DNA of 64,000 nt. It comes from Niallia sp. FSL W8-0635. GTDB taxonomy: Bacteria > Bacillota > Bacilli > Bacillales > Cytobacillaceae. The notes beneath the pieces are model-generated. The model did no database searches. It had not been told where the DNA came from and worked only from the letters and a program-made list of their open reading frames with translations. Below, piece after piece: positions 18,396 through 29,225 of the stretch (its first letter is position 1; each line of letters begins with the position of its first letter). The stretch lies in assembly GCF_038007965.1 (NCBI RefSeq), contig NZ_JBBOYD010000001.1, positions 3,326,501-3,390,500 of the forward strand. Reading direction: 5' to 3'. The position numbers were made by a program, and so were the translations under genes.

Positions 18396-19181
18396 TCAAA
18401 AACCACGGTCTTCTCCCAATGGAAATAGTAATTCTCCCCAATCGACCTTTTCTTTTTTTCTTGGTCTTTTCACAAGGATATTATTTATATATAGTTCATC
18501 CTCATAAAAAAAAGTTGCTACCTGTACTTGATGAAAAAATGGAAAGAACAGCTCTTTTATTTTAGTTTCTAAATCTCTAGTATATATAATATTCGGTAGA
18601 CTAATTTGAACAACTGTTCGTTCCCGTTTTTGTTCATACACAAGCCAGTATTCATGGACTACCTGACTAATTATCCTCTGTAATTCCGAACAGTTACTTT
18701 TCTTTGACTCCACACGAGCATTATCTTCCCTATACGCTAAAGCTTTTTGATTCTTAAACAATTCTATTACTCCATCTTTTTTTTCATCCATACTCCATTC
18801 TGGAGAAACGAGGTTACCAGTTAAAATTGTTGGGAAGACATCCGTTCGATCTTCCGCTTTCACTTGCTTATTTAAATAATTTATTATCGCAAAGTAAGAG
18901 GATTTAATATCCCAACAGTTTACTTTCTTTACTAGTTGTTCATATATTTCGTGTCGTAAATTAGTTAGAGTAACCACATTATTTTTCCACCTTACTTTAT
19001 CAAAAAGCATTTGAAATTCAGGTATCACATAACTGCTTTCAAAATAATTTAAAGGGTACTGAAAAGCGATAGAATAATGGTCTTTTTCATAATACTTCAT
19101 CATAAACATTCGCATTACTATATACTCTAAAAAAGGAGACGGTACATTTAAGACTTCACTGTTTAATTTCATTGATTTCAC
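18396..19181 (-). CDS. Unrecognised protein between rpsD and tyrS
   Basis: A 261-residue reading frame rich in aromatic and charged residues, with no transmembrane segment, signal peptide or motif I recognise. The fold looks soluble and mixed alpha/beta. It occupies the gap between rpsD and tyrS where B. subtilis has no gene that I recall. The start is unclear: GTG at 19181 or ATG at 19172, neither with a good site. A strong AGGAGG lies 13 bases before an ATG at 19205 that is in the same frame but is followed at once by a TAG stop. Either this is a coupled minimal frame or the true start has been broken. Confidence 0.6.
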   Translation of the reverse strand: MKSMKLNSEVLNVPSPFLEYIVMRMFMMKYYEKDHYSIAFQYPLNYFESSYVIPEFQMLFDKVRWKNNVVTLTNLRHEIYEQLVKKVNCWDIKSSYFAIINYLNKQVKAEDRTDVFPTILTGNLVSPEWSMDEKKDGVIELFKNQKALAYREDNARVESKKSNCSELQRIISQVVHEYWLVYEQKRERTVVQISLPNIIYTRDLETKIKELFFPFFHQVQVATFFYEDELYINNILVKRPRKKEKVDWGELLFPLGEDRGF

Positions 19182-19412
19182 AGGAAAAGTAAGTCTATTC
19201 TACATCTTCCCGTTTCTCCCTCCTTCAATTAATTGTTTATGTTTATAAGTATAAATCATTTTATAGGATAAACAGATTGCAATTGGAAGAAAATATTACT
19301 TTTTCACATTTTAGACAATATATTGTAACAAAATATTACTAGGATAAAAGCAGGATTCTTGATTGAATTCATCCCTTAAATTTCCCCATCTTATTATAAG
19401 AACTAATTCCAT

Positions 19413-19450
19413 TAAAAACGCCCCAAAAGTTATCCTTTCAGGGCGTTTTC
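19413..19450 (-). terminator. Intrinsic terminator of tyrS
   Basis: AAAACGCCC and GGGCGTTTT arms (19415-19449) with an inner AAAAG/CTTT pairing; a T-run follows on the minus strand. Confidence 0.88.
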
Positions 19451-19451
19451 C

Positions 19452-20708
<1,257 letters not shown>

Positions 20709-20770
20709 TTATATTCCTCCATTGATTATAATCCTTGTCATATTTATTCGTTATTGATGAAAGTAAACAC

Positions 20771-21032
20771 AAAAAAGTCCCTGCATATATATGCAGGGAC
20801 GCCAAATTAGCGCGGTACCACCCAAAATTTGAGAAAACTATTTCTCCACTTCATTTAGAATAACGGTTCATGCCGTTCACTGCTACTAATTTAAACAAAT
20901 TTCCCAGCGAAAGCTCCAGGAGGTAATTCATTCCTTTATTTATACCATTTTACACCGACCAATGGCTCTCTGTTTATAGTGATAAAAGAACTACTTATTC
21001 CCTTCAAAGCAATAACGAATCAATATATAGTT
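20771..21032 (-). promoter_or_regulatory. T-box leader of tyrS (tyrosine specifier)
   Basis: On the minus strand the T-box core GGGTGGTACCGCG (about 20823-20811) is followed by a terminator hairpin GTCCCTGCATAT/ATATGCAGGGAC (20800-20777) and a T-run. In Stem I the specifier loop GAATTACC contains UAC (20925-20923), a tyrosine codon, in agreement with the gene. Uncharged tRNA-Tyr would stabilise the antiterminator and allow transcription of tyrS. Confidence 0.93.
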
Positions 21033-21038
21033 AGCTTA

Positions 21039-21068
21039 TTTTTACCATAAAAAAGCTGTTAATGTCAA
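21039..21068 (-). promoter_or_regulatory. Sigma-A promoter of tyrS
   Basis: Minus strand TTGACA (21068-21063), 18-base spacer ending in TGG, and TAAAAA (21044-21039), i.e. a consensus -35 with an extended but weak -10. Places the start of the T-box RNA near 21032. Confidence 0.6.
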
Positions 21069-21127
21069 ACAATTATTCGAAAAAACAGGAAAAATATCGA
21101 ACTCTGTCTATATTCCCCTCTTCTTTA

Positions 21128-21136
21128 TGCTATAAT
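21128..21136 (+). promoter_or_regulatory. Extended -10 promoter of the class A PBP gene
   Basis: TGCTATAAT (21128-21136) is a perfect extended -10 element. There is no good -35 hexamer, which an extended -10 can tolerate. The ATG follows 28 bases downstream. Confidence 0.6.
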
Positions 21137-21163
21137 GTATGTGATTTTAGGGGGAATGATACC

Positions 21164-24049
21164 ATGAATGAAAGGCCGAAGTGGAAAAATGCTTTAAACC
21201 ATTTTATAAGCTTCTTCACCAATAAACGAACACTAAAAGGAGCCCGATTAACCTATGAGGTAACCTGGAATGTTACTTTACTATTTATCCTTATTATTGT
21301 GATAGGTGGTGCTTTCGGGCTTGGAATTGGTGCAGGATACTTTGCATCACTTGTTAAGGATGAACCAATCCGTCCTTATACGTCCATGCAAAAAGATATT
21401 TATAATTATGAAGAAACATCCGAATTATACTTTGCTAATAATGATTTTCTTGGGAAGGTCCCTACTGACCTGGAACGGGAAGAAGTTAAGATTAAAGATG
21501 TTTCAGCCTTTTTAAAAGATGCTGTAATTGCTACTGAGGATGAAAATTTCTATACACATAATGGAGTAGTCCCAAAGGCAATCTTTCGAGCATTATTTCA
21601 AGAAGTAGCGAATACTTCCACTCAATCAGGTGGGAGTACATTAACACAGCAATTAATCAAAAATCAAATTTTAACAAACGAAGTATCTTTTGAACGAAAA
21701 GCAAAGGAAATTTTACTTGCACTTAGGCTAGAGAAATTTTTTGAGAAAGATGAAATATTGGAGGCTTACTTGAATGTTTCAACTTTTGGAAGAAATTCTT
21801 CTGGAAGAAATATCGCTGGTGTTCAATCAGCAGCAAACGGCATATTTGGTGTTGAAGCGAAAGACTTAACTTTGCCACAGGCTGCATTTATTGCAGGCCT
21901 TCCACAAAGTCCATTTGGTTATACTCCTTTTACCCAGGAAGGAAAACTGAAAAAGAATTTAGATCCTGGATTAAATCGAATGAAAACTGTTTTAAATAGA
22001 ATGTATGATCAAGAAAAGATTTCTAAAAAACAGTATGAAGCAGCAGTGGCATATGACATAACAGAAGATTTTATTGGTCCTAAAAAAAGTCCACTGGAAG
22101 ACTATCCTGCTTTAACCATAGAACTTGAAAAACGAAGTAAACAAATTATTGCTGAGATGCTAGCTAAAGAAGATGGATATACGGCAGAAGATTTACAAGC
22201 AGACGACGTTCTAGCAGATCAATACACGACAATTGCTGACCGACAAATCCATCAAAATGGTTATAAAATTCATAGCACAATTAACAAGAAAATTTATGAT
22301 ATTCACCAAGATACGGTTAAAAACTCTCAACTTTTTGGACCGGATAAGCCACAACAAGTGATTGATCCAGAAACGAAAGAAAAAGTAACCATCATGGAAC
22401 CAGTAGAAACTGGAGCAATTCTAATAGAGAATAAAACCGGGGCAATCATAAGCTTTGTTGGGGGACGCGATTATAATCGAGAAGCGACTAACCATGCTAC
22501 AAGCAGTGTGCGACCAAATGGATCAACGATGAAGCCACTACTTGTTTATGCTCCTGCAATAGAATTAGGTACATTATCGCCAGGTAGCGTTCTTCCAGAC
22601 GTACCATTACGATTAAATCCAAGTACACCAGGAAAAGTATGGCCAAACAACTATGATTTCCGATTCCATGGTTTAGTTACTGCAAGATATGCACTACAAC
22701 AATCTTATAATGTCCCTGCAGTAAAGGCATATATTGATATTATGCCGCAAAATCCAATGCAATATTTAGAGAAAATGGGCATTACTACATTGGATGAAAA
22801 AGACCATTCAACAAGATCCGCCGCCATCGGAGGACTCTCATACGGTGTAACTGTTGAGGAAAATACAAATGCATTTTCTACATTCGCAAATAGCGGGAAA
22901 CATATTGACGCTTATATGATTGAGAAAATTGAGGATAAAAACGGGAATGTTATTTATCAGCATGAAGTAAAACCAGTTGATGTATTTAGCCCACAAACCG
23001 CATATTTAACGTTAGACATGATGAGAGATGTTATTAATCAAGGAACAGCAGCTGCTGTAAACGGCCGCTTAAAATTCCGCTCAGATTGGGCTGGTAAAAC
23101 AGGAACAACACAAGATCTGAATGACTCTTGGTTAATTGCCACAAATCCAAACGTAACTTTCGGTGTATGGACAGGCTATGATACTCCAAAATCTTTAGAA
23201 ACATCTGGTTTATCCTACAGTAAACGTAATAATTATTTATGGGCAGATTTATTAAATGCTGCATATGACATAGCACCAGAGCTTATCGACCCTCCAGAAA
23301 CCTTTAAAATGCCTGGTGGAATCGTGAGACAATCTGTATGTTCAATTTCTGGATTATTACCTTCTGAGGGATGTTCAAAAGCCGGATTAGTTACAACCGA
23401 TTTATTTAAATCTGGGACAGTTCCATCCAAAAGAGATGATAGCTTAGTTGCCGGTAAATATGTTCAAGTTGGCAATAAAAAATATATGGCTTTAGATTCA
23501 ACACCAAGCGAATTTTCAGAAGAAGGATTAATGCTGAATCCGGATTACATTGAAAAATTATTTGGTATACGTATTAGTGATCCAAGTATTCTTAGCGAAA
23601 ACAATCCAAAGTTGAAGAATCTTATCATTCCAAATAATAAAATTGAAGACAATGGTAAGGCACCTAGTGCACTGAACATTAATCTTAAAGGCGACACAAT
23701 TACATGGAATGCGCATAAGGAAAAAGATGTTATTGGCTATCGTGTCTATAAAGATGGTAAAAAAGTGAAAAGTATAAAGGCAGAAAATACATTGAGTTTT
23801 AAAGCTGGAAATGGAACCTTTATCGTTAAAGCTGTTGATATTGCCGGTAAAGAATCAAAAGATTCAAATGAGATTGTAATAGGTAAACCGCAGGAAACTC
23901 AGCAAGAAAAAAATGAAAAGTCGAATCAAGAAAATGAAAACAAAAATATAGAGAAAAAAGACAATAATCCAACAGCCGAAAAGAAAGAAAATAATCAGCA
24001 AGATAATACAGAACAAAAAGAAAAGGCTAATGAGAAAGAAAATAATTAA
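21164..24049 (+). CDS. Class A penicillin-binding protein (transglycosylase/transpeptidase)
   Basis: A 961-residue bifunctional cell-wall polymerase. One transmembrane helix (about 35-63) is followed by a GT51 transglycosylase domain with ED..F..H.G at 125-134 and GGSTLTQQ at 156-163, then a transpeptidase domain with STMK at 454-457 (nucleophile Ser454), SYN at 514-516 and KTGT at 645-648. After the catalytic part come a fibronectin-III-like module (about 840-905) and a 50-residue tail made almost only of N, E, K and Q. The ATG at 21164 has GGGGG upstream; the longer frame to 21062 would contain the promoter. In B. subtilis acsA-acuABC-motPS occupy this slot. Confidence 0.93.
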   Translation: MNERPKWKNALNHFISFFTNKRTLKGARLTYEVTWNVTLLFILIIVIGGAFGLGIGAGYFASLVKDEPIRPYTSMQKDIYNYEETSELYFANNDFLGKVPTDLEREEVKIKDVSAFLKDAVIATEDENFYTHNGVVPKAIFRALFQEVANTSTQSGGSTLTQQLIKNQILTNEVSFERKAKEILLALRLEKFFEKDEILEAYLNVSTFGRNSSGRNIAGVQSAANGIFGVEAKDLTLPQAAFIAGLPQSPFGYTPFTQEGKLKKNLDPGLNRMKTVLNRMYDQEKISKKQYEAAVAYDITEDFIGPKKSPLEDYPALTIELEKRSKQIIAEMLAKEDGYTAEDLQADDVLADQYTTIADRQIHQNGYKIHSTINKKIYDIHQDTVKNSQLFGPDKPQQVIDPETKEKVTIMEPVETGAILIENKTGAIISFVGGRDYNREATNHATSSVRPNGSTMKPLLVYAPAIELGTLSPGSVLPDVPLRLNPSTPGKVWPNNYDFRFHGLVTARYALQQSYNVPAVKAYIDIMPQNPMQYLEKMGITTLDEKDHSTRSAAIGGLSYGVTVEENTNAFSTFANSGKHIDAYMIEKIEDKNGNVIYQHEVKPVDVFSPQTAYLTLDMMRDVINQGTAAAVNGRLKFRSDWAGKTGTTQDLNDSWLIATNPNVTFGVWTGYDTPKSLETSGLSYSKRNNYLWADLLNAAYDIAPELIDPPETFKMPGGIVRQSVCSISGLLPSEGCSKAGLVTTDLFKSGTVPSKRDDSLVAGKYVQVGNKKYMALDSTPSEFSEEGLMLNPDYIEKLFGIRISDPSILSENNPKLKNLIIPNNKIEDNGKAPSALNINLKGDTITWNAHKEKDVIGYRVYKDGKKVKSIKAENTLSFKAGNGTFIVKAVDIAGKESKDSNEIVIGKPQETQQEKNEKSNQENENKNIEKKDNNPTAEKKENNQQDNTEQKEKANEKENN

Positions 24050-24124
24050 AACAGTCTAGTGGGAGGATCAATCATTGATTCTCCCCTTTCATTTCTCACC
24101 TTATACCTATTCAGCTTTTTACAC

Positions 24125-24166
24125 AAAAAAGCCAAAGCAGGAAACATACCCTACTTTGGCTTTTTT
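24125..24166. terminator. Bidirectional terminator between the PBP gene and ccpA
   Basis: AAAAAAGCCAAAG (24125-24137) and CTTTGGCTTTTTT (24154-24166) are perfect 13-bp arms, giving T-runs in both directions for the convergent genes. Confidence 0.93.
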
Positions 24167-24178
24167 CATGTAATAAGA

Positions 24179-25177
24179 TTATTTTGTTGAATTACGAGAT
24201 TCAATACGATGTGGAAGTGTTACAATATGATCTTCTACTGTTTCTTTATTCATATATTTTGTCAGTAATCTCATTGCTACTGCCCCAATATCATATAAAG
24301 GTTGTACAACCGTTGTAAGTTGTGGACGAACCATTAACGTTAATTTTGTATTATCAGATGTAACAATTTCGAAATCTTCCGGTACTTTATACCCCTTATC
24401 TTCTGCTCCATGAATAACACCTAACGCCATTTCATCTGAACCAACAAAGATAGCAGTTGGTTTATTATCTACTTCCATTAATTTATCAAAAGATTCCATA
24501 CCAGATTCATAGGTATAATCTCCTTCAATTACTAATTCTTCGTTATACTCTATCCCAGCAGCTTCTAATGCCTTCTTATAACCGCCTAATTTCTCATTTT
24601 TATTAATTGGCTCTTCTAATGAACCAAGAACAATGGCAATAGATTTATGACCTTTCTCAACAAAGCTAGTTACCACATCATATGCAGCCTGTGAATAATC
24701 AATATTAACAGAAGAAATCTTTTTGCTCTCCTCTATACTAGCAGCAAGAACAATAGGCACAGGGGACTTCTCAAACTCACTAACATGTTCCTCTGTAATA
24801 TTACCACCCATAAATACAATACCATCCACCTGTTTTCCTAGCATCGTGTTTAATAAGTGTAGTTCTTTATCTTTATTTTGGTCTGAGTTACTCAAGATAA
24901 TATTATATTTATACATTGTTGCTATATCCTCGATCCCTCTAGCCAATTCTGCAAAGAAGGTACTTGATATATCTGGAATAATTACTCCAACTGTTGTTGT
25001 TTTCTTGCTTGCAAGTCCTCTTGCTACTGCATTGGGACGATAACCTAATCGATCAATAACTTCCAATACCTTTTTTCTTGTTGTTGGCTTTACATTTGGG
25101 TTTCCATTAACAACACGGGAAACGGTTGCCATGGAAACACTTGCTTCTCTTGCAACATCATATATTGTTATATTCAT
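24179..25177 (-). CDS. ccpA: Catabolite control protein A
   Basis: A 332-residue LacI-family master regulator of carbon catabolite repression. The N-terminal helix-turn-helix and hinge ([20 protein letters not shown]..., then [12 protein letters not shown]) are typical, followed by the periplasmic-binding-like effector domain. It binds cre operators when complexed with HPr-Ser46-P. The position next to aroA is the same as in B. subtilis. Its length (332 versus 334) and start are standard. Confidence 0.96.
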   Translation of the reverse strand: MNITIYDVAREASVSMATVSRVVNGNPNVKPTTRKKVLEVIDRLGYRPNAVARGLASKKTTTVGVIIPDISSTFFAELARGIEDIATMYKYNIILSNSDQNKDKELHLLNTMLGKQVDGIVFMGGNITEEHVSEFEKSPVPIVLAASIEESKKISSVNIDYSQAAYDVVTSFVEKGHKSIAIVLGSLEEPINKNEKLGGYKKALEAAGIEYNEELVIEGDYTYESGMESFDKLMEVDNKPTAIFVGSDEMALGVIHGAEDKGYKVPEDFEIVTSDNTKLTLMVRPQLTTVVQPLYDIGAVAMRLLTKYMNKETVEDHIVTLPHRIESRNSTK

Positions 25178-25564
25178 TGTTATTTAGCACTCCTTTTAGT
25201 CGACCTTTTCTTTCAATTATTTTACGGCAAGAAGCTATTTCCTAATCATAATCGATATTTCCTTTTAGCTAATCTTGTCTAATTATGTACTAATGATACG
25301 ATATCGTCGTAAAAGCCGCAATGACAAGCTTTCATTTTTTTTCAAAAAAAACGACTTTTTTTCATCATTTAGCTAAAAAACCTTTTAGTTAAGCATTCTT
25401 CCATTCAGTTTACCATAAAAACTAAAAAAATATAAATGAATTTGTCAATATAAGCGTATAAGAAACATTTTATTTAATAAAATAGTAGCACCAATAGAGA
25501 AAACCCCGTCCATGTTATATCTAACTTGAACGGGGCAGTTCTCAAAAGATGTATAAAAAACACA
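25178..25564. other. ccpA/aroA intergenic region
   Basis: About 390 AT-rich bases holding the ccpA promoter region and the aroA terminator (25500-25536). A TTGACA (minus, near 25451) has no well-spaced -10. A near-palindrome TGACAAGCTTTCA (25321-25333) resembles half of a cre site but is one base short. No gene seen. Confidence 0.4.
25500..25536 (-). terminator. Intrinsic terminator of aroA
   Basis: CCCCGTCCA.GTT (from 25504) pairs imperfectly with AAC.TTGAACGGGG (to 25535); on the minus strand the stem is followed by GGTTTTCTC. Confidence 0.75.
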
Positions 25565-26641
25565 TTATGCCTTTACATATGGTGTTGATTGTATTGCTCT
25601 GTAAAATTCATCGAATTGTCCGATATCCATTTGCTGTGCGGAATCAGATAATGCTACAGCAGGATCAGGATGAACTTCTGCCATTACTCCATCTGCTCCA
25701 ATAGCCAAAGCTGCTTTTGCACAAGGTAATAGTAAATCTTTTCTTCCAGTCGAATGGGTTACATCAACAAATACTGGTAGATGTGTTTCTTGTTTTAAGA
25801 TAGGAACTGCAGAAATATCTAATGTATTTCTCGTTGCACGCTCATACGTGCGAATACCGCGCTCACAAAGGATAATTTGGTCATTTCCTTGTGACATAAT
25901 ATATTCTGCTGCATTTATAAATTCTTCAATTGTTGCTGCTAATCCACGTTTTAATAGAATCGGTTTTTTCACACTTCCAGCAGCTTTTAATAATTCAAAG
26001 TTTTGCATATTGCGTGCACCAATTTGAATAACATCAATGTAATCTAACGCCGTCTCAATGTGCTCCGTACTAACAATCTCACTGATTACTGCTAAATCGT
26101 ATTCATCTGCTACTCTTTTTAATATTTTCAAGCCTTCAACACCAAGTCCTTGGAAATCATAAGGTGATGTTCTCGGCTTAAATGCACCTCCGCGAAGAAG
26201 CTTGAGTCCTTTTGCTTGCACAGATGCAGCCACTTGCGCTACTTGCTCATAAGATTCTACCGAACAAGGACCAAATACAAATTTCGGCGTACCATCCCCA
26301 ATTTTTGTCCCTTTAATATCCACAATTGTATCCTCCGCCTTTTTCTTACGGGATACTAATAGTGCTTTGCTATCATCCTCTTGTTGTAATTGTAAGCCCA
26401 TTTTAAAAATTTGCTTAAATAAATGAGAAATCGTTGCATTATCAAATGGACCATCATTTTTATTTAAGATATGATCAAGCATATTTCTTTCACGAACAGG
26501 ATCATATCGATGAGCTCCGTGGGTAACTTTTGTTTGCGCAATTTTTTGAACAAGGCTTGCACGCTCATTAATTTTTTCTAAAATTTCTAAGTTTAATTCA
26601 TCTACTCGATTACGTAATTCTTCTAGTTCCTTATTACTCAC
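25565..26641 (-). CDS. aroA: Bifunctional chorismate mutase / DAHP synthase
   Basis: A 358-residue fusion that starts the shikimate pathway and also carries chorismate mutase activity. The N-terminal AroQ helical domain (about 1-85, [15 protein letters not shown] and [11 protein letters not shown]) senses or converts chorismate; the C-terminal KDO8P-synthase-like barrel has [22 protein letters not shown] and [13 protein letters not shown]. The GTG at 26641 is chosen since GAGG lies 6 bases upstream and the resulting 358 residues equal the B. subtilis enzyme; an ATG two codons upstream is possible. The gene name follows Bacillus use (aroA, also called aroG). Confidence 0.94.
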   Translation of the reverse strand: MSNKELEELRNRVDELNLEILEKINERASLVQKIAQTKVTHGAHRYDPVRERNMLDHILNKNDGPFDNATISHLFKQIFKMGLQLQQEDDSKALLVSRKKKAEDTIVDIKGTKIGDGTPKFVFGPCSVESYEQVAQVAASVQAKGLKLLRGGAFKPRTSPYDFQGLGVEGLKILKRVADEYDLAVISEIVSTEHIETALDYIDVIQIGARNMQNFELLKAAGSVKKPILLKRGLAATIEEFINAAEYIMSQGNDQIILCERGIRTYERATRNTLDISAVPILKQETHLPVFVDVTHSTGRKDLLLPCAKAALAIGADGVMAEVHPDPAVALSDSAQQMDIGQFDEFYRAIQSTPYVKA

Positions 26642-26966
26642 AATCATCCTCATCCCTTCATTAAAAAGCACAATACTGTATAATTTCCTTTTATACAATT
26701 CGCCTAGATTCTTTATACAAATGCAAAAATATGTTACATTTCTCTTAATTGGGTTAATTATAAATCATATTTATCACATTGTCACTATTTTTCTTTAACA
26801 ATTAAACGCTTTTAAGCGTTAAAGCATTATTATTTCCTTTTGGTAGTATAAGATTAATGTTATTTCTTTAATCCATTTCTGCTACTTCCATATTAAACAA
26901 TAGAATGAATGCATGAATAAGCGTTGAAAAAGAGTCTATATTTAAATAAAAAGAAGGTGTTTTTCT
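26642..26966. other. Divergent aroA / FtsA-like intergenic region
   Basis: About 325 AT-rich bases that must hold both promoters. The clearest structure is AACGCTT-TT-AAGCGTT at 26805-26820, a small operator-like palindrome. No gene or terminator is seen. Confidence 0.4.
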
Positions 26967-29150
26967 GTGCAAAATAATGAAAAACTATTTGCATTAGATA
27001 TCGGTACCCGATCTGTTGTGGGCATTATCTTAGAAAAAAAAGAGGAAAGTTACCATGTTGCAGATCTTTTAGCAATTGAACATACAGAAAGAGCCATGTT
27101 GGATGGTCAAATTCACGACGTATTAGCCGTTTCCAAAATTATTACAGAAATTAAAAATAAATTAGAAATAAAGCATGGACCTTTAGAAAAAGTTAGTGTT
27201 GCAGCTGCAGGTAGAGCATTAAAGACAGAACGAGCGTCTTATGAAATGAACATAGAAAGAAAGCCACTTATTACGAAAGAAGATATACTACATATGGAGT
27301 TAACTGCCGTCCAGCAGGCTCAAAGCTCTGTCGCAGAAAAAAATGAGCGTGATAAAAGTCAGTTTTATTACTGTGTTGGCTATTCGGTTCTTTACTACTC
27401 TCTAGATGAACAAGAAATGGGGAGTTTAATTGATCAACAAGGATTAATGGCAAAGGTAGAAATTATTGCAACTTTTTTACCTAAAGTTGTTGTAGAGTCA
27501 TTAATAGCAGCCTTACATCGAGCAAATTTAGAAATGCAAGCATTGACGCTAGAACCAATTGCTGCCATTAATGTGCTAATTCCCCCTTCCATGAGAAGAT
27601 TAAATGTTGCTTTAGTAGACATTGGCGCAGGAACTTCTGATATTGCGATTACCGACTCTGGTACTGTAATTGCTTATGGAATGGTGCCTGTTGCTGGAGA
27701 TGAAATAACGGAAGCTCTTAGTGACGCATATTTATTAGACTTTCCATTGGCAGAGAAGGCCAAGAGGGAACTATCCCAAAATGATCATATTTCTATTTCA
27801 GATATCCTTGGTTTTACGACTGAATTGCATAAAGAAGAGGTCATTAAAGAAATAGAACCCGCATTAGATAAATTGGCAGATACAATCTGCAGGGAAATTC
27901 TGTCATTAAACAATCATAAATCGCCCAAGGCAGTAATGCTTGTCGGTGGAGGAAGCCAAACTCCTGCATTGCAATTAAAAATTGCTGAAATGCTGAATCT
28001 GCCTTCTAATCGTGTTGCAATTCGAGGAATTGATGCTATTACTCATTTAACTTTTGAGAAGTCATTCCACTTAGGACCAGAGCTTGTAACACCAATCGGT
28101 ATTGCTATCACTGCTGAAAAATCACCCGTTCAATACAAAACGGTGTATATTAATGAACAACCGGTTAGATTATTTGAAGTAAATAAATTAACAGTTGGAG
28201 ATTGTATTTTAGCATCAGGCATTAAAATGAACCAGTTATATGGAAAACCTGGTAATGCAATGATTGTAACGATCAATAATCAAAAAATAACAATCCCAGG
28301 AAGTCATGGGGAAGGACCGACTATATTAAGAAATGAAATACCTTGCTCGTTAGAAGATACTGTGGAAGATGGTGAATCATTAACGGTTTACCGTGGAAAA
28401 GATGGAGAACAAGCGATTGTTCAAATAAAGGATTTAATCGATACAGAACCAGACAAAAAGATTACTATTAATAATAAAAGCTATACTATTCATTCGAAAA
28501 TCATTTGTAATAGCAAAGCTGTTTCCGTTGACCATCAAATAGAAGATAAAGATGTCATTGAATATAGAGCGGGTACTACAACAACCATTCAAGAAGTATT
28601 AGAAACCCTGCATTTAACGCAACTAATCGATGAGGCACAACCATTTCAAATCTTAATAAATGGAAAGGAAACAATCCTTCCTGCTTTCTCAGGAAGAATT
28701 GTAAAAAACGGGCTATCTTGTCGCTTAAATCAACTTTTTGAACATAATGATGAAATTATATTAGAAAAAAGAAAAACACCAACCGTTCAAGAATTGGCAG
28801 AAAGAAAACAAATTTTAATGTACCAAGTACTTCCTGTCTATTTTAATGACAAAAAAATAACCCTTACAAAACAATTAGCACAAATACGAAGAAAAGGACA
28901 AATTCTTCAAATGCAGGATCTTTTATATAGTGGAGACGATATTAGAATAGAACAAAAACCTTTTGATGGGTTTTTATTTCAAGATTTATTTGCTGTCGTA
29001 AATATTAATATGCCAGAAAATGGCGGAGGATCTTTTCAACTCTTACGAAACGGAGAACGTGCAACCTTTTTAACTCCCATAAAAAAAGAAGATAAGTTAT
29101 CAATCATTTGGCCAGTTAAAACAGGAAGTAGTCCCTCTATGAACAAATAA
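26967..29150 (+). CDS. FtsA-family actin-like ATPase with a long repetitive C-terminal extension
   Basis: A 727-residue protein. Residues 1-385 are an FtsA/PilM-like actin fold: phosphate-1 LDIGTRSVVG (10-19), a 1C/SHS2-type subdomain (about 75-190), phosphate-2 VDIGAGTSD (217-225) and adenosine loop LVGGGSQTP (325-333). FtsA itself is about 420-440 residues. Here residues 390-727 are extra and look like four or five copies of a 62-65 residue unit with an INx(K) strand motif (436, 501, 564, 626) followed by a DGD/DxI turn (467, 526, 593, 656). No C-terminal amphipathic membrane helix is evident. GTG start with AAGGTG upstream. A division or polymer role is inferred only from family. Confidence 0.8.
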   Translation: MQNNEKLFALDIGTRSVVGIILEKKEESYHVADLLAIEHTERAMLDGQIHDVLAVSKIITEIKNKLEIKHGPLEKVSVAAAGRALKTERASYEMNIERKPLITKEDILHMELTAVQQAQSSVAEKNERDKSQFYYCVGYSVLYYSLDEQEMGSLIDQQGLMAKVEIIATFLPKVVVESLIAALHRANLEMQALTLEPIAAINVLIPPSMRRLNVALVDIGAGTSDIAITDSGTVIAYGMVPVAGDEITEALSDAYLLDFPLAEKAKRELSQNDHISISDILGFTTELHKEEVIKEIEPALDKLADTICREILSLNNHKSPKAVMLVGGGSQTPALQLKIAEMLNLPSNRVAIRGIDAITHLTFEKSFHLGPELVTPIGIAITAEKSPVQYKTVYINEQPVRLFEVNKLTVGDCILASGIKMNQLYGKPGNAMIVTINNQKITIPGSHGEGPTILRNEIPCSLEDTVEDGESLTVYRGKDGEQAIVQIKDLIDTEPDKKITINNKSYTIHSKIICNSKAVSVDHQIEDKDVIEYRAGTTTTIQEVLETLHLTQLIDEAQPFQILINGKETILPAFSGRIVKNGLSCRLNQLFEHNDEIILEKRKTPTVQELAERKQILMYQVLPVYFNDKKITLTKQLAQIRRKGQILQMQDLLYSGDDIRIEQKPFDGFLFQDLFAVVNINMPENGGGSFQLLRNGERATFLTPIKKEDKLSIIWPVKTGSSPSMNK

Positions 29151-29201
29151 AGACATGTAGCCATAAAATATTGCTCTTATTGTTAATAGCACTCATTAAT
29201 A

Positions 29202-29225
29202 AAACCCACTAAGATTAGTGGGTTT
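29202..29225. terminator. Bidirectional terminator between the FtsA-like gene and ytxJ
   Basis: AAACCCACT and AGTGGGTTT form a 9-bp stem with a 6-base loop. The right arm overlaps the ytxJ stop codon, and a T-rich tract follows on both strands. Confidence 0.85.

Noticed and set aside
23034..23430. Minus-strand frames within the class A PBP gene
   Set aside because: Entirely inside the transpeptidase coding region, whose motifs are intact in the plus frame.
25319..25335. Possible cre operator (TGACAAGCTTTCA) upstream of ccpA
   Set aside because: It is 13 bases instead of the 14-base cre consensus and lacks the central CG, so CcpA binding is not supported.
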